From Actinomyces bowdenii (GTDB lineage: Bacteria; Actinomycetota; Actinomycetes; Actinomycetales; Actinomycetaceae), in NCBI RefSeq assembly GCF_017592395.1, contig NZ_JAGFOU010000014.1, forward strand, positions 1-64,000: 64,000 nt of DNA, in the 5' to 3' direction. The notes beneath the pieces are model-generated. The model was given only the letters and a program-made list of their open reading frames with translations, searched no databases and was not told where the DNA came from. Positions 25,447 to 33,560 of the stretch are shown here, in pieces; the stretch's first letter is position 1, and every line of letters begins with the position of its first letter. Position numbers and translations under genes: made by a program.

Positions 25447-27036
25447 TCAGCTGCCGGGCGCCTCGGGCGAGCCGGTGCCGCTGTCCTCGTCACTGTCACT
25501 GCCGCCGCCGTGGCCCTCGCCACTGCCCTGCCCGCCCTGCGCGGGGCCGGCGCCGGGCTCCGCCGCCTCCTGCGCCGTCTCCCCCACCGCCTGGTCAGCG
25601 CCGTCCTGCGCCTGCCCGCCCTCGGCGGGCTGAGCGCCGGCCTGCCGGGCGCCCTCGGTGTACCCCAGGGTGCCGTCGAGCAGGGAGGCCAGGTCGGCGT
25701 CCATCTCGGCATCCATGTCCTGGGCCATGCGGCGCATGGTCAGGAAGTCCTCGGGATTGACCAGCTCGGCGGGGCTGGGCATGACATCGGGGTGCTCCCA
25801 CAGGGCGTCGCGCTCGGCGATGCCCGCGCTGGCGCCCAGGTGGGTCCACAGCTGGGCCGCCTCCCGCGCCCGGCGCGGCCGGAAGGCCAGGCCGATGAGG
25901 CGGGCGAAGACCTGCTCGGCGGGGCCCCCGTGGGCGCGGCGCCGGCGGATCATCTCGGCCAGGGCCATGGCGTGGGGCAGGTGGGGGGCCACCGCCTGGG
26001 CGGTGACCACCTCGACCCAGCCCTCGACCAGGGCGAGCAGGGTCTCCAGGCGCTCCAGGGCCTCGCGCTGCTGACGGGTCTCCTGGGGGGCGAACATGCC
26101 GCCCTCCAGAGCCGCGCGCAGCGCCTCGGGGTCATGGGGGTCCACCTGGGCGACGGCGGACTCCAGGGCCTCGGTATCGATGCGGATCTCCCGGGCGTAG
26201 GCCTCCACCGCCCCCATCACCTGGCCGCGCAGCCACGGGACGTGGGCGTACAGGCGCGCAGTGGCGGCCTCGCGCACCGCCAGGAACATGCGGGCCTCGG
26301 AGTCCTCGATCTCCAGGCCCTCGGCGAAGGCGGTGACATTGGCGGGCAGCAGGGCGGTGCCGGGCTCGCGCGTGAGGGGCAGCCCGGTATCGGTGGCGCC
26401 CAGGGCCTCGGTGGCCAGGGCGCCCACGGCCTGGCCCACCTGGAGCCCGAAGGCGGTGCCCGACATGGTCCGCATGATGGAGCCCAGGGCGCCCATCTGC
26501 TGGGCGGCCTGGGCCATCTCCTCGGGCATCTGCCGGATCTGCTTCTCCAGCGTGGCGGACAGGGCCGCGGTGACGGCCTCGGCCACGGGGGCGCAGACCT
26601 CCTTCCACACCGGCAGGGTCCGCTCCACCCAGCCGCTGCGCGTCCAGGCCTCGCGCGCCCCGGGGGCGGGCATGAGCTCGGTGGCGGTGTCCAGCCACAG
26701 GTCGGCGACCTGGAGGGCCTGGCGGAAGGCCTCGGCCTGCGAGGCGCTGACCATCGGATCGCCATCCCGGCGCGCCTGCTGGAGGGCCAGATCCTGCCCC
26801 ATGGCCCAGTTGACGGGCTCGGCCGGTGAGGCGTGGAACATCTGCTGGAACTGGGCGCGGATGGCGAGCAGCTGGCCGGGGCTGAGCTGCGAGACATCCG
26901 CCATCCCCGGCATCTGGGCCAGGGACTCGGGGTCGACGCCGGAGGAGCGCAGCGCCTGGACGGCGTCGGCGGCCATCTGCTCACCGAACAGGGAGGAGAG
27001 CATCCTCTCCAGCTCATCGAAGGGGTCGGCGCTCAT
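25447..27036 (-). CDS. DUF2342 (TIGR03624) zinc-metalloprotease-like protein
   Basis: A 529-residue protein, homologue of mycobacterial Rv3195, annotated as a putative zinc-dependent hydrolase/peptidase. It starts DPFDELERMLSSLFG; the conserved core includes PVNWAMGQDLA, MGALGSIMRTMSGTAFGLQ, GLPLTREPGTALLP and EAATARLYAHVPWLRGQV, followed by GWVEVVTAQAVAPHLPHA and GLAFRPRRAREAAQLW. The last 90 residues are acidic, Gly/Gln-rich and disordered. The start at ATG 27036 has AGAGGAG five bases upstream. It is divergent from the PDZ-Lon gene, the usual actinobacterial arrangement. Enzyme activity is unproven for the family. Confidence 0.88.
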   Translation of the reverse strand: MSADPFDELERMLSSLFGEQMAADAVQALRSSGVDPESLAQMPGMADVSQLSPGQLLAIRAQFQQMFHASPAEPVNWAMGQDLALQQARRDGDPMVSASQAEAFRQALQVADLWLDTATELMPAPGAREAWTRSGWVERTLPVWKEVCAPVAEAVTAALSATLEKQIRQMPEEMAQAAQQMGALGSIMRTMSGTAFGLQVGQAVGALATEALGATDTGLPLTREPGTALLPANVTAFAEGLEIEDSEARMFLAVREAATARLYAHVPWLRGQVMGAVEAYAREIRIDTEALESAVAQVDPHDPEALRAALEGGMFAPQETRQQREALERLETLLALVEGWVEVVTAQAVAPHLPHAMALAEMIRRRRAHGGPAEQVFARLIGLAFRPRRAREAAQLWTHLGASAGIAERDALWEHPDVMPSPAELVNPEDFLTMRRMAQDMDAEMDADLASLLDGTLGYTEGARQAGAQPAEGGQAQDGADQAVGETAQEAAEPGAGPAQGGQGSGEGHGGGSDSDEDSGTGSPEAPGS

Positions 27037-27211
27037 GGATCTCCTCTGGGCTCCTCTGGATCGTCCTCTCGGCTGCCTGCAACACCGGTATCCTCCCACA
27101 CATTCCTCGACCGCCCCGTGAGCCCCGATGAGCCACCCATGAGCCCCCGTGAGCCCGGTGAGGCGGCCCGCGGCGCCACACCCCGCGCAGCGCTGCGTAT
27201 CTCCCAGGAAG

Positions 27212-28441
27212 ATGCACCATGATGTGGTCGTGACCCACCCGGATCAGCCACCCTCGGACCAGGCCCCCACCCAGGAGCAGGCGGGATCGCCGCCCCCCGC
27301 CGGTGCCGGGCGCCCACGCGCGGCCCGGATGCGGCGCCGCATCCTCCTCCAGGCCACCGCCCTGGCAGTGGTCCTGGGGCTGATCATCGCGGCCTTCACC
27401 GTGCCGGTGGACAAGGTCATCGAGGCCCCCGGCCCCACCTGGAACGTCCTGGCCACCGGCTCCTCGGACTCGGCAGGCGCTGGCGGCGCCCCCCAGGAGG
27501 ACCTGCTGACGGTCCGGGGAGTGGAGACCTACCCCACCGAGGGCGAGCTGCGGATGACGACGATCTCCCTCAACGGCTGCCCCGGCTACCCGGTGACCAC
27601 GGCCGATGTCCTGGTGGCCCTGCTCTCCCGCGACAGCGCGGTGCTGGAGCGCGAGGCGGTCTGCCCCAAGGAGGTCACCGAGGAGGAGATCCGCGCCACC
27701 AACCAGGCCGCCATGACCAGCTCGCAGGACTCCGCCGTCGTCGCGGCCCTCAACGAGGTCGGGATGGCGGATCACCTGAGCCTGCAGGTCGGCGGTATCG
27801 CGCCGGAGCAGACCTCCTCCGACCTCCAGCAGGGCGATGCCCTCAAGGCCCTGACCCCCCAGGGCGGGCAGCGCACGGAGATCACCTCCTACACCCAGCT
27901 GCGCGACCTCATGGCCACGATCCCCGCCGGAACCGCGGTCTCCCTGGAGATCGAGCGCGAGGGGCAGGAGGCCACTGCCTCGCTGACCACCATCGAGAGC
28001 CCCGGGGGCACGGGCTCCCTACTGGGCGTCATGATCCACTTCGAGGTCAGCCCCGAGGTCGATGTGTCCTTCGCCCTGTCCGATGTGGGAGGCCCCAGCG
28101 CCGGCCTCATGTTCGCGCTGGGGATCGTCGATGAGATCACCCCCGGGGCGCTCACCGGCGGCCAGCGCATCGCCGGGACCGGCACCATCGCCCTGGACGG
28201 CACGGTGGGGCCCATCGGCGGCATCCGGCAGAAGATGGCCGGGGCCTCCCAGGCCGGATCCGACTACTTCCTGGCACCGGCGGACAACTGCGGCGAGGTC
28301 GTGGGCCATGAGCCCGAGGGCATGGAGGTCTACGCCGTGAGCACCCTCCATGAGGGGGTCGAGACGGTCCGGGCCATCGCCGCGGGGAAGACCTCCGGCC
28401 TGGCCACCTGCCAGAATCCGAATCCGGTGGAGAACCGCTAG
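27212..28441 (+). CDS. PDZ-Lon membrane protease (YlbL/Rv3194c type)
   Basis: A 409-residue protein anchored by one N-terminal helix (ILLQATALAVVLGLIIAAFT) with the rest outside the membrane. A short PDZ-like region (LQQGDALKALTPQG) is followed by a Lon-type Ser/Lys protease domain: Ser296 in GGPSAGLMFALG and Lys341 in GGIRQKMAGA. Family hallmarks VPVDKVIEAPGPTWNVL and ALDGTVGPIGGI are present. The substrate is unknown. The start is uncertain: ATG 27212 is used, but GTG 27224 or 27230 would also keep the whole anchor. It is divergent from the DUF2342 gene. Confidence 0.88.
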   Translation: MHHDVVVTHPDQPPSDQAPTQEQAGSPPPAGAGRPRAARMRRRILLQATALAVVLGLIIAAFTVPVDKVIEAPGPTWNVLATGSSDSAGAGGAPQEDLLTVRGVETYPTEGELRMTTISLNGCPGYPVTTADVLVALLSRDSAVLEREAVCPKEVTEEEIRATNQAAMTSSQDSAVVAALNEVGMADHLSLQVGGIAPEQTSSDLQQGDALKALTPQGGQRTEITSYTQLRDLMATIPAGTAVSLEIEREGQEATASLTTIESPGGTGSLLGVMIHFEVSPEVDVSFALSDVGGPSAGLMFALGIVDEITPGALTGGQRIAGTGTIALDGTVGPIGGIRQKMAGASQAGSDYFLAPADNCGEVVGHEPEGMEVYAVSTLHEGVETVRAIAAGKTSGLATCQNPNPVENR

Positions 28442-28734
28442 CCGGTCAGCAGTCCGCGGCGACCCGGCCCACCGCGGGCGCGCAATCGGTGAGCGCTCCG
28501 GCCCCGCCTCCGCCGGGGCGCCGGCTGGGCCCGCCTCCGGCCCCGCTTATCCACAGCTTTTGCCACAGGATCGGCCTCACCCGGGCGCTGCGGTGGCGGC
28601 TCGACGGCGCGCATGCCACGGTGAGGCCCAGGTGGCCGCAGTGCCGCGGTCACCGGGGCCCGCAGTCGTGCCGGGCCCCTGGGGCGCGCACCCGGAGGAT
28701 GCGCGCACGGGCGAGGCCTGGGAGGGCAGTGGGT

Positions 28735-29691
28735 ATGAGGATCCGTGGGCACAGGGCCGTGCTGTGGCGCGAGCCGGGGGTCAGCCAGGTCGGCACGGAG
28801 ACGGGGCGCACCACCATCGTCAGGGGCCTGAGCACAGCCGAGCAGCACTTCCTCGACCAGTTCCCCACCGCGATGAGCAGGGGCGGCGTCTACCACCTGG
28901 CACGGCGCACCCAGGTGCCGGCCCCGCGCGCCCGCCGCATCGTGGAGGACCTGGAGGCCCACGGCGCCCTGGTGCGCAGGCCCGGGGCCGAGCCCAGCAC
29001 CCCCGACGAGGTCTACTGGGACCGTCTCGGGGGTGACGCCCGTGCCCGTGGCCGCGCCCTGGGCTCGGCCACTGCGGCTATCTACGGCTCGGGCGCCCTG
29101 CCCCAGGAGATCGCGCTGTGGCTGGCCGAGGCCGGTGTGGGCACGATCCTGTCCCCCACCGCGCAGGACGACGGCCTGGAGGAACTCCTGGCCGCCCGCG
29201 CCCCCGCCGTGCGCACCCGCGCCGGCCTGGGGGCGCGCCCCGACCTGGTGGTCGCCGTCGAGCCCCATGTCATCGATCCGCTGCGGGCCCGGCGCCTGGC
29301 CCAGGAAGGGCTGGCCCACCTGCCGGTGCTCGTGCGCGAGGTCAGCGTGCGGGTGGGGCCGGTCCTGGGCGAGGGGCTGTGCGCCACCTGCCTGGACCTG
29401 TGGGAGCGGGACGCCGATCCCTGCTGGCCCGCCCTGGCCACCCAGATGCGCACCCTGGCGGCCCCTGAGATCGAGCGGCTCCTGGCCCACCAGGCCGCCG
29501 CCCTGGCGGCCCGGGCCGCCATCGATGCACTGCTGGACTCCGCGGGCGCCTCCCCCGCCGCGCCCCAGGACGGCTCGGGCGAGCGCCTGCCGTGGAGCCG
29601 TCACAGCATCGAGCTGAGCGGCACCGACCCGCTGGGCCTGCGGCGCCGCTGGCAGCCCCATCCCGAGTGCCTCTGCGCGGCCCTGGCCTGA
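28735..29691 (+). CDS. Orphan TOMM cyclodehydratase-like (ThiF/Ocin-type) protein
   Basis: A 318-residue protein. The N-terminal 110 residues include a winged-helix-like part (LSTAEQHFLDQFPTAMSRGG, APRARRIVEDLEAHGALVRR). Next, YGSGALPQEIALWLAEAGVG resembles a degenerate nucleotide-binding loop of E1/ThiF folds. VRVGPVLGEGLCATCLDLWE matches the conserved Cys-x-x-Cys segment of bacteriocin/TOMM cyclodehydratase partner proteins, and the end has HPECLC. No precursor peptide, YcaO or dehydrogenase gene is nearby. GGAGGG stands nine bases before ATG 28735. A comparable protein stands between the DUF2342 and UvrD2 genes in other actinobacteria (Rv3196 region), so the role is probably housekeeping. 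Function unknown. Confidence 0.65.
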   Translation: MRIRGHRAVLWREPGVSQVGTETGRTTIVRGLSTAEQHFLDQFPTAMSRGGVYHLARRTQVPAPRARRIVEDLEAHGALVRRPGAEPSTPDEVYWDRLGGDARARGRALGSATAAIYGSGALPQEIALWLAEAGVGTILSPTAQDDGLEELLAARAPAVRTRAGLGARPDLVVAVEPHVIDPLRARRLAQEGLAHLPVLVREVSVRVGPVLGEGLCATCLDLWERDADPCWPALATQMRTLAAPEIERLLAHQAAALAARAAIDALLDSAGASPAAPQDGSGERLPWSRHSIELSGTDPLGLRRRWQPHPECLCAALA

Positions 29692-29775
29692 GGATCCTGC
29701 CCCCAGGGCCCCGCCCCCGCCGCGGCGCGCGGCCTGCCGGGCGCGGGCATGCGCCGGCTGGGGCCCTGGGGGTGC

Positions 29776-31902
29776 TCAGAGCGAGGCGCCGGTGCCCGAG
29801 CGCACCACGGCCAGCACATCGGCGCCGTAGTCCTGGAGCTTGGTGGCCCCCACTCCGCGGATGAGGGAGAGCTGGGGCAGGGTGGTGGGCCTGACCTCGG
29901 CGATGTCGCGCAGGGTGGCATCGGCGAAGACCGTGTAGGCGGGCCGCGAGCGCTCCTTGGCCACCGCGGCCCGCCAGGCCCTCAGCATCTCGAACAGGGC
30001 GAGGGTCTGCTCATCGGCGGTGGCCTCGAAGTCGGCGGCGGCCTGCTTGGCACGGGCCCGCTGGGAGGCGGCCGACTCGCCGCGCCCGGCGGGGCGGCGG
30101 CCGGCAGGACGCTCCTCGGGCCAGATGCCCTCCAGGAAGCGGGAGGGCTTGCGCGAGGCCCGGCCCCCGGCGCTGCGGGCGCGCGCGTAGGAGATGACCA
30201 GGTGCTCGCGGGCGCGCGTGACCCCCACGTAGAGCAGGCGCCGCTCCTCCTCGATGGCGGCCTGCCCCTCGGCCAGGGAGATGGGCAGCAGGCCCTCGCA
30301 GGCGCCCACGAGCAGGACGGCGTCCCACTCCAGGCCCTTGGCGGCGTGCAGGGAGGACAGGGTGACGCCGTCGACGACGGGGGCGTTCTGGGCCTCGGCG
30401 CGCTCGCGCAGCTCGGCGTGGAGGGCGTCGAGGTCCGCGCCGCGGGCCGAGGCGAGCTCATCGGCCAGGACCACCAGGGCATTGAGGGAGTCCCAGCGCT
30501 CGCGCACGGCCCCGCGGGCGGCGGGGGGCTCGGCGCTCCACCCCTCCCGGGCCAGGACCATGCGCACGTCCTGGCCCAGGTCACCGGTGAGGGACTCCTT
30601 CTCGGTGCGGGCGGCCCCCAGGATGACGGCCATGGCCCGCTTGACCTCCTCGCGCTCGAAGAAGCGCTCCCCGCCGCGCACGAGGTAGCCGATCTGGGCG
30701 GCGGCCAGGGCCTGCTCGATGACCTCGGACTGGGAGTTGGTGCGGTAGAGCACGGCGATCCGGCTCAGGGGCACGCCCTCGGAGCGCAGGCGCTGGACCT
30801 GGGCGACCACGCCCTGGGCCTCGGAGACGTCGTCGTCGTGGATCTCGTAGCGCACGGCGGGACCCGAGGGGCGCTGGGCCACCAGCTCCACAGCGCCGGT
30901 GGGCAGGCGCAGGCGCCCGCCGGAGCGCCGGGATCCGGCCAGGACCCGGTTGGCCAGGGAGACGACCTGGGGGGTGGAGCGGTAGTCGCGGCTGAGCCTC
31001 ACGGTGCGGGCGCCCTCGTAGCGGGTGGCGAAGCCGGTGAGGAAGGCGGGGGTGGCGCCGGTGAAGGAGTAGATGGTCTGGGAGACGTCCCCCACCACGC
31101 ACAGCTGGCGGCGCCGCCCCAGCCACAGGTCGAGCAGGCGCTGCTGGAGGGGGGAGACGTCCTGGTACTCGTCGACGACGAAATGCTTGTACTGGCCGCG
31201 CACCTGGGAGGCGATGTCGTCGCGGTCCAGCAGGATGCCGATCTGCAGGAGCAGGACGTCCTCGAAGTCGATGACGCCGCGCTCGGTCTTGGCCTCCTCG
31301 TAGAGGCGCAGGACCTGGGCGATGGTGTCCGGCTCCATCCCGCCGGCCGCGCCGGTGCGCCCGGCAGTGGTGGCCTTGATGGCGTAGTCCTCGGGCAGGG
31401 TCATGGTGACCTTGGCCCATTCGACCTCGGCGGCCAGGTCGCGCACGGTGGCGCGGTCGGTGGGCAGGCCCAGGCGCCGGGCGGCGGCCCCCACGAGGGG
31501 GGCCTTGTAGGACTGGATCTCGGGTCGGCGCCCACCGATGGCGGTGGGCCAGAAGTAGGTGAGCTGGCGCAGGGCCGCGGAGTGGAAGGTGCGGGCCTGG
31601 ACCCCGGGGATGCCCAGGTCGGCCAGGCGCGAGCGCATCTCCCCCGCGGCGCGGGCGGTGAAGGTCACGGCCAGGACCTGGGTGGGCTGGTAGGCCCCGG
31701 TGGCCACGCCGTGGGCGATGCGGTAGGTGATGGCGCGGGTCTTGCCCGTGCCCGCACCGGCCAGGACGCACAGGGGCCCCTCCAGGTGCTCGGCGACCTC
31801 GCGCTGGTCGGGATCCAGGGCCTCCAGGAGGCTGGAGGCCGGCGCGGGCCCGGGCGGCGGGATCGGGGTGCGCGGCGCGGGGCGGGGGGCGGAGGGGGTC
31901 AT
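29776..31902 (-). CDS. uvrD2: UvrD2-type DNA helicase with HRDC domain
   Basis: A 708-residue superfamily-1 helicase. Walker A is AGAGTGKTR (48-56), motif Ia is AVTFTARAAGEM, Walker B is FVVDEYQD, motif III is GDVSQTIYSFTG, and motif VI is LYVGVTRAREHL. The C-terminal 70 residues form an HRDC domain (PAYTVFADATLRDIAE, LSLIRGVGATKLQDYG). The tetracysteine cluster between motor and HRDC known in mycobacterial UvrD2 is absent: no Cys occurs there. The start at ATG 31902 is chosen because the longer frame runs through an R3 palindrome. CAGGCT lies seven bases before the ATG, so it may be leaderless. Confidence 0.9.
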   Translation of the reverse strand: MTPSAPRPAPRTPIPPPGPAPASSLLEALDPDQREVAEHLEGPLCVLAGAGTGKTRAITYRIAHGVATGAYQPTQVLAVTFTARAAGEMRSRLADLGIPGVQARTFHSAALRQLTYFWPTAIGGRRPEIQSYKAPLVGAAARRLGLPTDRATVRDLAAEVEWAKVTMTLPEDYAIKATTAGRTGAAGGMEPDTIAQVLRLYEEAKTERGVIDFEDVLLLQIGILLDRDDIASQVRGQYKHFVVDEYQDVSPLQQRLLDLWLGRRRQLCVVGDVSQTIYSFTGATPAFLTGFATRYEGARTVRLSRDYRSTPQVVSLANRVLAGSRRSGGRLRLPTGAVELVAQRPSGPAVRYEIHDDDVSEAQGVVAQVQRLRSEGVPLSRIAVLYRTNSQSEVIEQALAAAQIGYLVRGGERFFEREEVKRAMAVILGAARTEKESLTGDLGQDVRMVLAREGWSAEPPAARGAVRERWDSLNALVVLADELASARGADLDALHAELRERAEAQNAPVVDGVTLSSLHAAKGLEWDAVLLVGACEGLLPISLAEGQAAIEEERRLLYVGVTRAREHLVISYARARSAGGRASRKPSRFLEGIWPEERPAGRRPAGRGESAASQRARAKQAAADFEATADEQTLALFEMLRAWRAAVAKERSRPAYTVFADATLRDIAEVRPTTLPQLSLIRGVGATKLQDYGADVLAVVRSGTGASL

Positions 31903-31993
31903 CGGGCACAGCCTGCCACGATCCGACGACACGCTCGGCCCGGGCCCGCCGGCGGTGCCGGGCGCGCAGGGCCCGGTGGGACGGACCGCGGAT

Positions 31994-32054
31994 TGCGAGT
32001 GCGGGGTGCAGGATGCGAGTGCGGGGTACTCGCATCCTGCACCCCGCACTCGCA
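31994..32054. repeat. R3 palindrome, copy 1 (27-bp perfect arms)
   Basis: Left arm 31994-32020 (TGCGAGTGCGGGGTGCAGGA then TGCGAGT) is the exact reverse complement of 32028-32054; the loop GCGGGGT repeats part of the arm. It lies 85 bases past the nudC stop and about 90 bases before the uvrD2 start, so it may end or protect the nudC transcript. No T-run follows. Confidence 0.8.
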
Positions 32055-32138
32055 TGGTGCGGCTGAGATGGCTCAGGGTCGGCGCAGGGCCCGTGCAGCG
32101 GGCCGGCGCTGAGCGGCGGAGGGCCGGTGCCCCGCCGC

Positions 32139-33422
32139 TCACCCCGGGATGGGGCCGCCGTACCAGTCCTCGATGAGGGCGCGCCCGATGGAGGTCGCCC
32201 CCGGCAGGATGATGCTCCCCCGGGACACGGCCGCGCCCAGCTCGCCGCGGGAGACGAGCAGGACCTCGGTGACCTCCTCGCCGTCGGGGCGGGGGCGCTG
32301 GCCGCCCGGAACCAGCCGCGCCCGGTAGCCGACCATGAGGGAGCGGGGGAAGGGCCAGGGCTGGGAGGCCACGTACTCCACCCGGGACACCTCCAGCCCC
32401 GTCTCCTCGGCCACCTCGCGCACGACGGCGGCCTCCAGGGGCTCACCCGCCTCCACATAGCCGGCGACCACCGAGTAGCGCCCCTGGGGCCAGGTGGCGC
32501 CGTGGACCATGACGAGGCGGTCGTCCTCATCGGTGGCCGCCACGATGACCGCCGGATCGGTGCGCGGGAAGTGGGTGGTGGAGCACACCGTGCAGCGCCG
32601 CGCCCAGCCGGCATCCACCGGGCGGGTCGCCCCCGCGCAGCCCGGGCAGTAGGTCGAGGAGGCGTGCCAGGCGGCCAGGGCGGCGGCCGCGGTGGTCAGG
32701 CCCGCGTCGCGCGCGCTCATCTGCGCCCCCACCGTGCGCAGGGGGATGAGGGGGTAGCGCTCCAGCAGGCGGCGCAGGCCCGGGCGCCGGGTTCCCGCGC
32801 CCTCGGCGTCCCGGCCTCCAGCAGGGGCGGCGGGGGCCTCGGGCACCTCCAGCTCGGCGGGCACGACGACGGCCAGCCAGCTGGTCCCCTCTGACCCCTG
32901 CGCCCCGGTCGCCTCCACGGCGGCCTGCGGCGCGGCGCTGCCCTGACCGGTGCCCTCCGACGGCGTGCCGCCCCGGGGGCGGCCCTCCTGCTCAGCCCGC
33001 CCGGTGCGGCCCAGGTAGATGGTCGTCAGGCCCTCCAGCTCCTGCGGATCCAGGTCGGCGGCAGTGATCCGCGGCAGGCGGTCCTCCTGCGGCGTCGGCG
33101 CTCTGCGCCCCTCGGGCCCGCCGGAGGAGGCGCGGGCGGCCGGCGGCTCCCAGCCCGGTGAGTCCTCCTCCGTCGGGACGCGCCGGGCAGCACCGTCGCC
33201 GTCTCCAGTGCCCCCGGCACCGGCCGGGGCCGCCGGCGGGGTCGGGCCTGCTGATCGGGCCGGGGAGTCGATGCGGCGCAGGGCCACCCTGCCGCGGGCG
33301 TCGATGATCACCAGCCGCGTGGAGGGGTCCCGGGACAGACCGGCGACCAGGCCGGGCCGGCTGCGGCGCTCGGCGTCGCGGCCGTGGCGGGAGCGGGACA
33401 GGGGCAGCCAGTCGGTCATCAT
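32139..33422 (-). CDS. nudC: NAD+ diphosphatase / NADH pyrophosphatase (NudC-type Nudix)
   Basis: A 427-residue enzyme that splits NAD(H) to NMN(H) and AMP and may remove NAD caps from RNA. Zinc ribbon CPGC (259-262) and CTVC (277-280); Nudix box GYVEAGEPLEAAVVREVAEE plus TGLEV (from 321); NADH-specific SQPWPFPRS (353-361). Two low-complexity insertions rich in Gly/Pro/Ala/Glu (about 55-115 and 145-210) make it longer than usual (about 260-320). The start at ATG 33422 has GGAGGG upstream; the longer frame only reads a 12-bp tandem repeat as MPATMPAA. A neighbour of uvrD2 here as in mycobacteria. Confidence 0.9.
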   Translation of the reverse strand: MMTDWLPLSRSRHGRDAERRSRPGLVAGLSRDPSTRLVIIDARGRVALRRIDSPARSAGPTPPAAPAGAGGTGDGDGAARRVPTEEDSPGWEPPAARASSGGPEGRRAPTPQEDRLPRITAADLDPQELEGLTTIYLGRTGRAEQEGRPRGGTPSEGTGQGSAAPQAAVEATGAQGSEGTSWLAVVVPAELEVPEAPAAPAGGRDAEGAGTRRPGLRRLLERYPLIPLRTVGAQMSARDAGLTTAAAALAAWHASSTYCPGCAGATRPVDAGWARRCTVCSTTHFPRTDPAVIVAATDEDDRLVMVHGATWPQGRYSVVAGYVEAGEPLEAAVVREVAEETGLEVSRVEYVASQPWPFPRSLMVGYRARLVPGGQRPRPDGEEVTEVLLVSRGELGAAVSRGSIILPGATSIGRALIEDWYGGPIPG

Positions 33423-33498
33423 GGCCCAACCCTCCACCGTCCTCGCCGCGGCGCCCTCCAGGCACGCCGGGATGGCCACGCCGCGGGCCGCGGCGGCC

Positions 33499-33558
33499 GG
33501 CATCGCGGCCGGCATCGCGGCCGGCATCGTGGCCGGCATCGTGGCCGGCATCGTGGCC
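33499..33558. repeat. 12-bp tandem repeat, five copies
   Basis: GGCATCG(C/T)GGCC occurs five times head to tail between nudC and the PfkB kinase gene, the first two with C and the last three with T at the variable position. It is about 80 bases upstream of the nudC start and could alter promoter spacing or form slipped structures; copy number may vary. Confidence 0.8.
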
Positions 33559-33560
33559 GC

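Noticed and set aside
28442-28734. Possible WhiB7 gene, which stands in this neighbourhood in mycobacteria
   Set aside because: No small frame with four Cys and a GVWGG-type motif exists here or elsewhere in the window.
31903-32142. N-terminal extension of UvrD2 by 80 residues
   Set aside because: The added frame runs through the R3 palindrome and has no helicase similarity; ATG 31902 starts just before the conserved region.
33423-33551. N-terminal extension of NudC reading MPATMPAAMPAA
   Set aside because: It is only the 12-bp tandem repeat translated; ATG 33422 has a ribosome site and precedes the conserved sequence.
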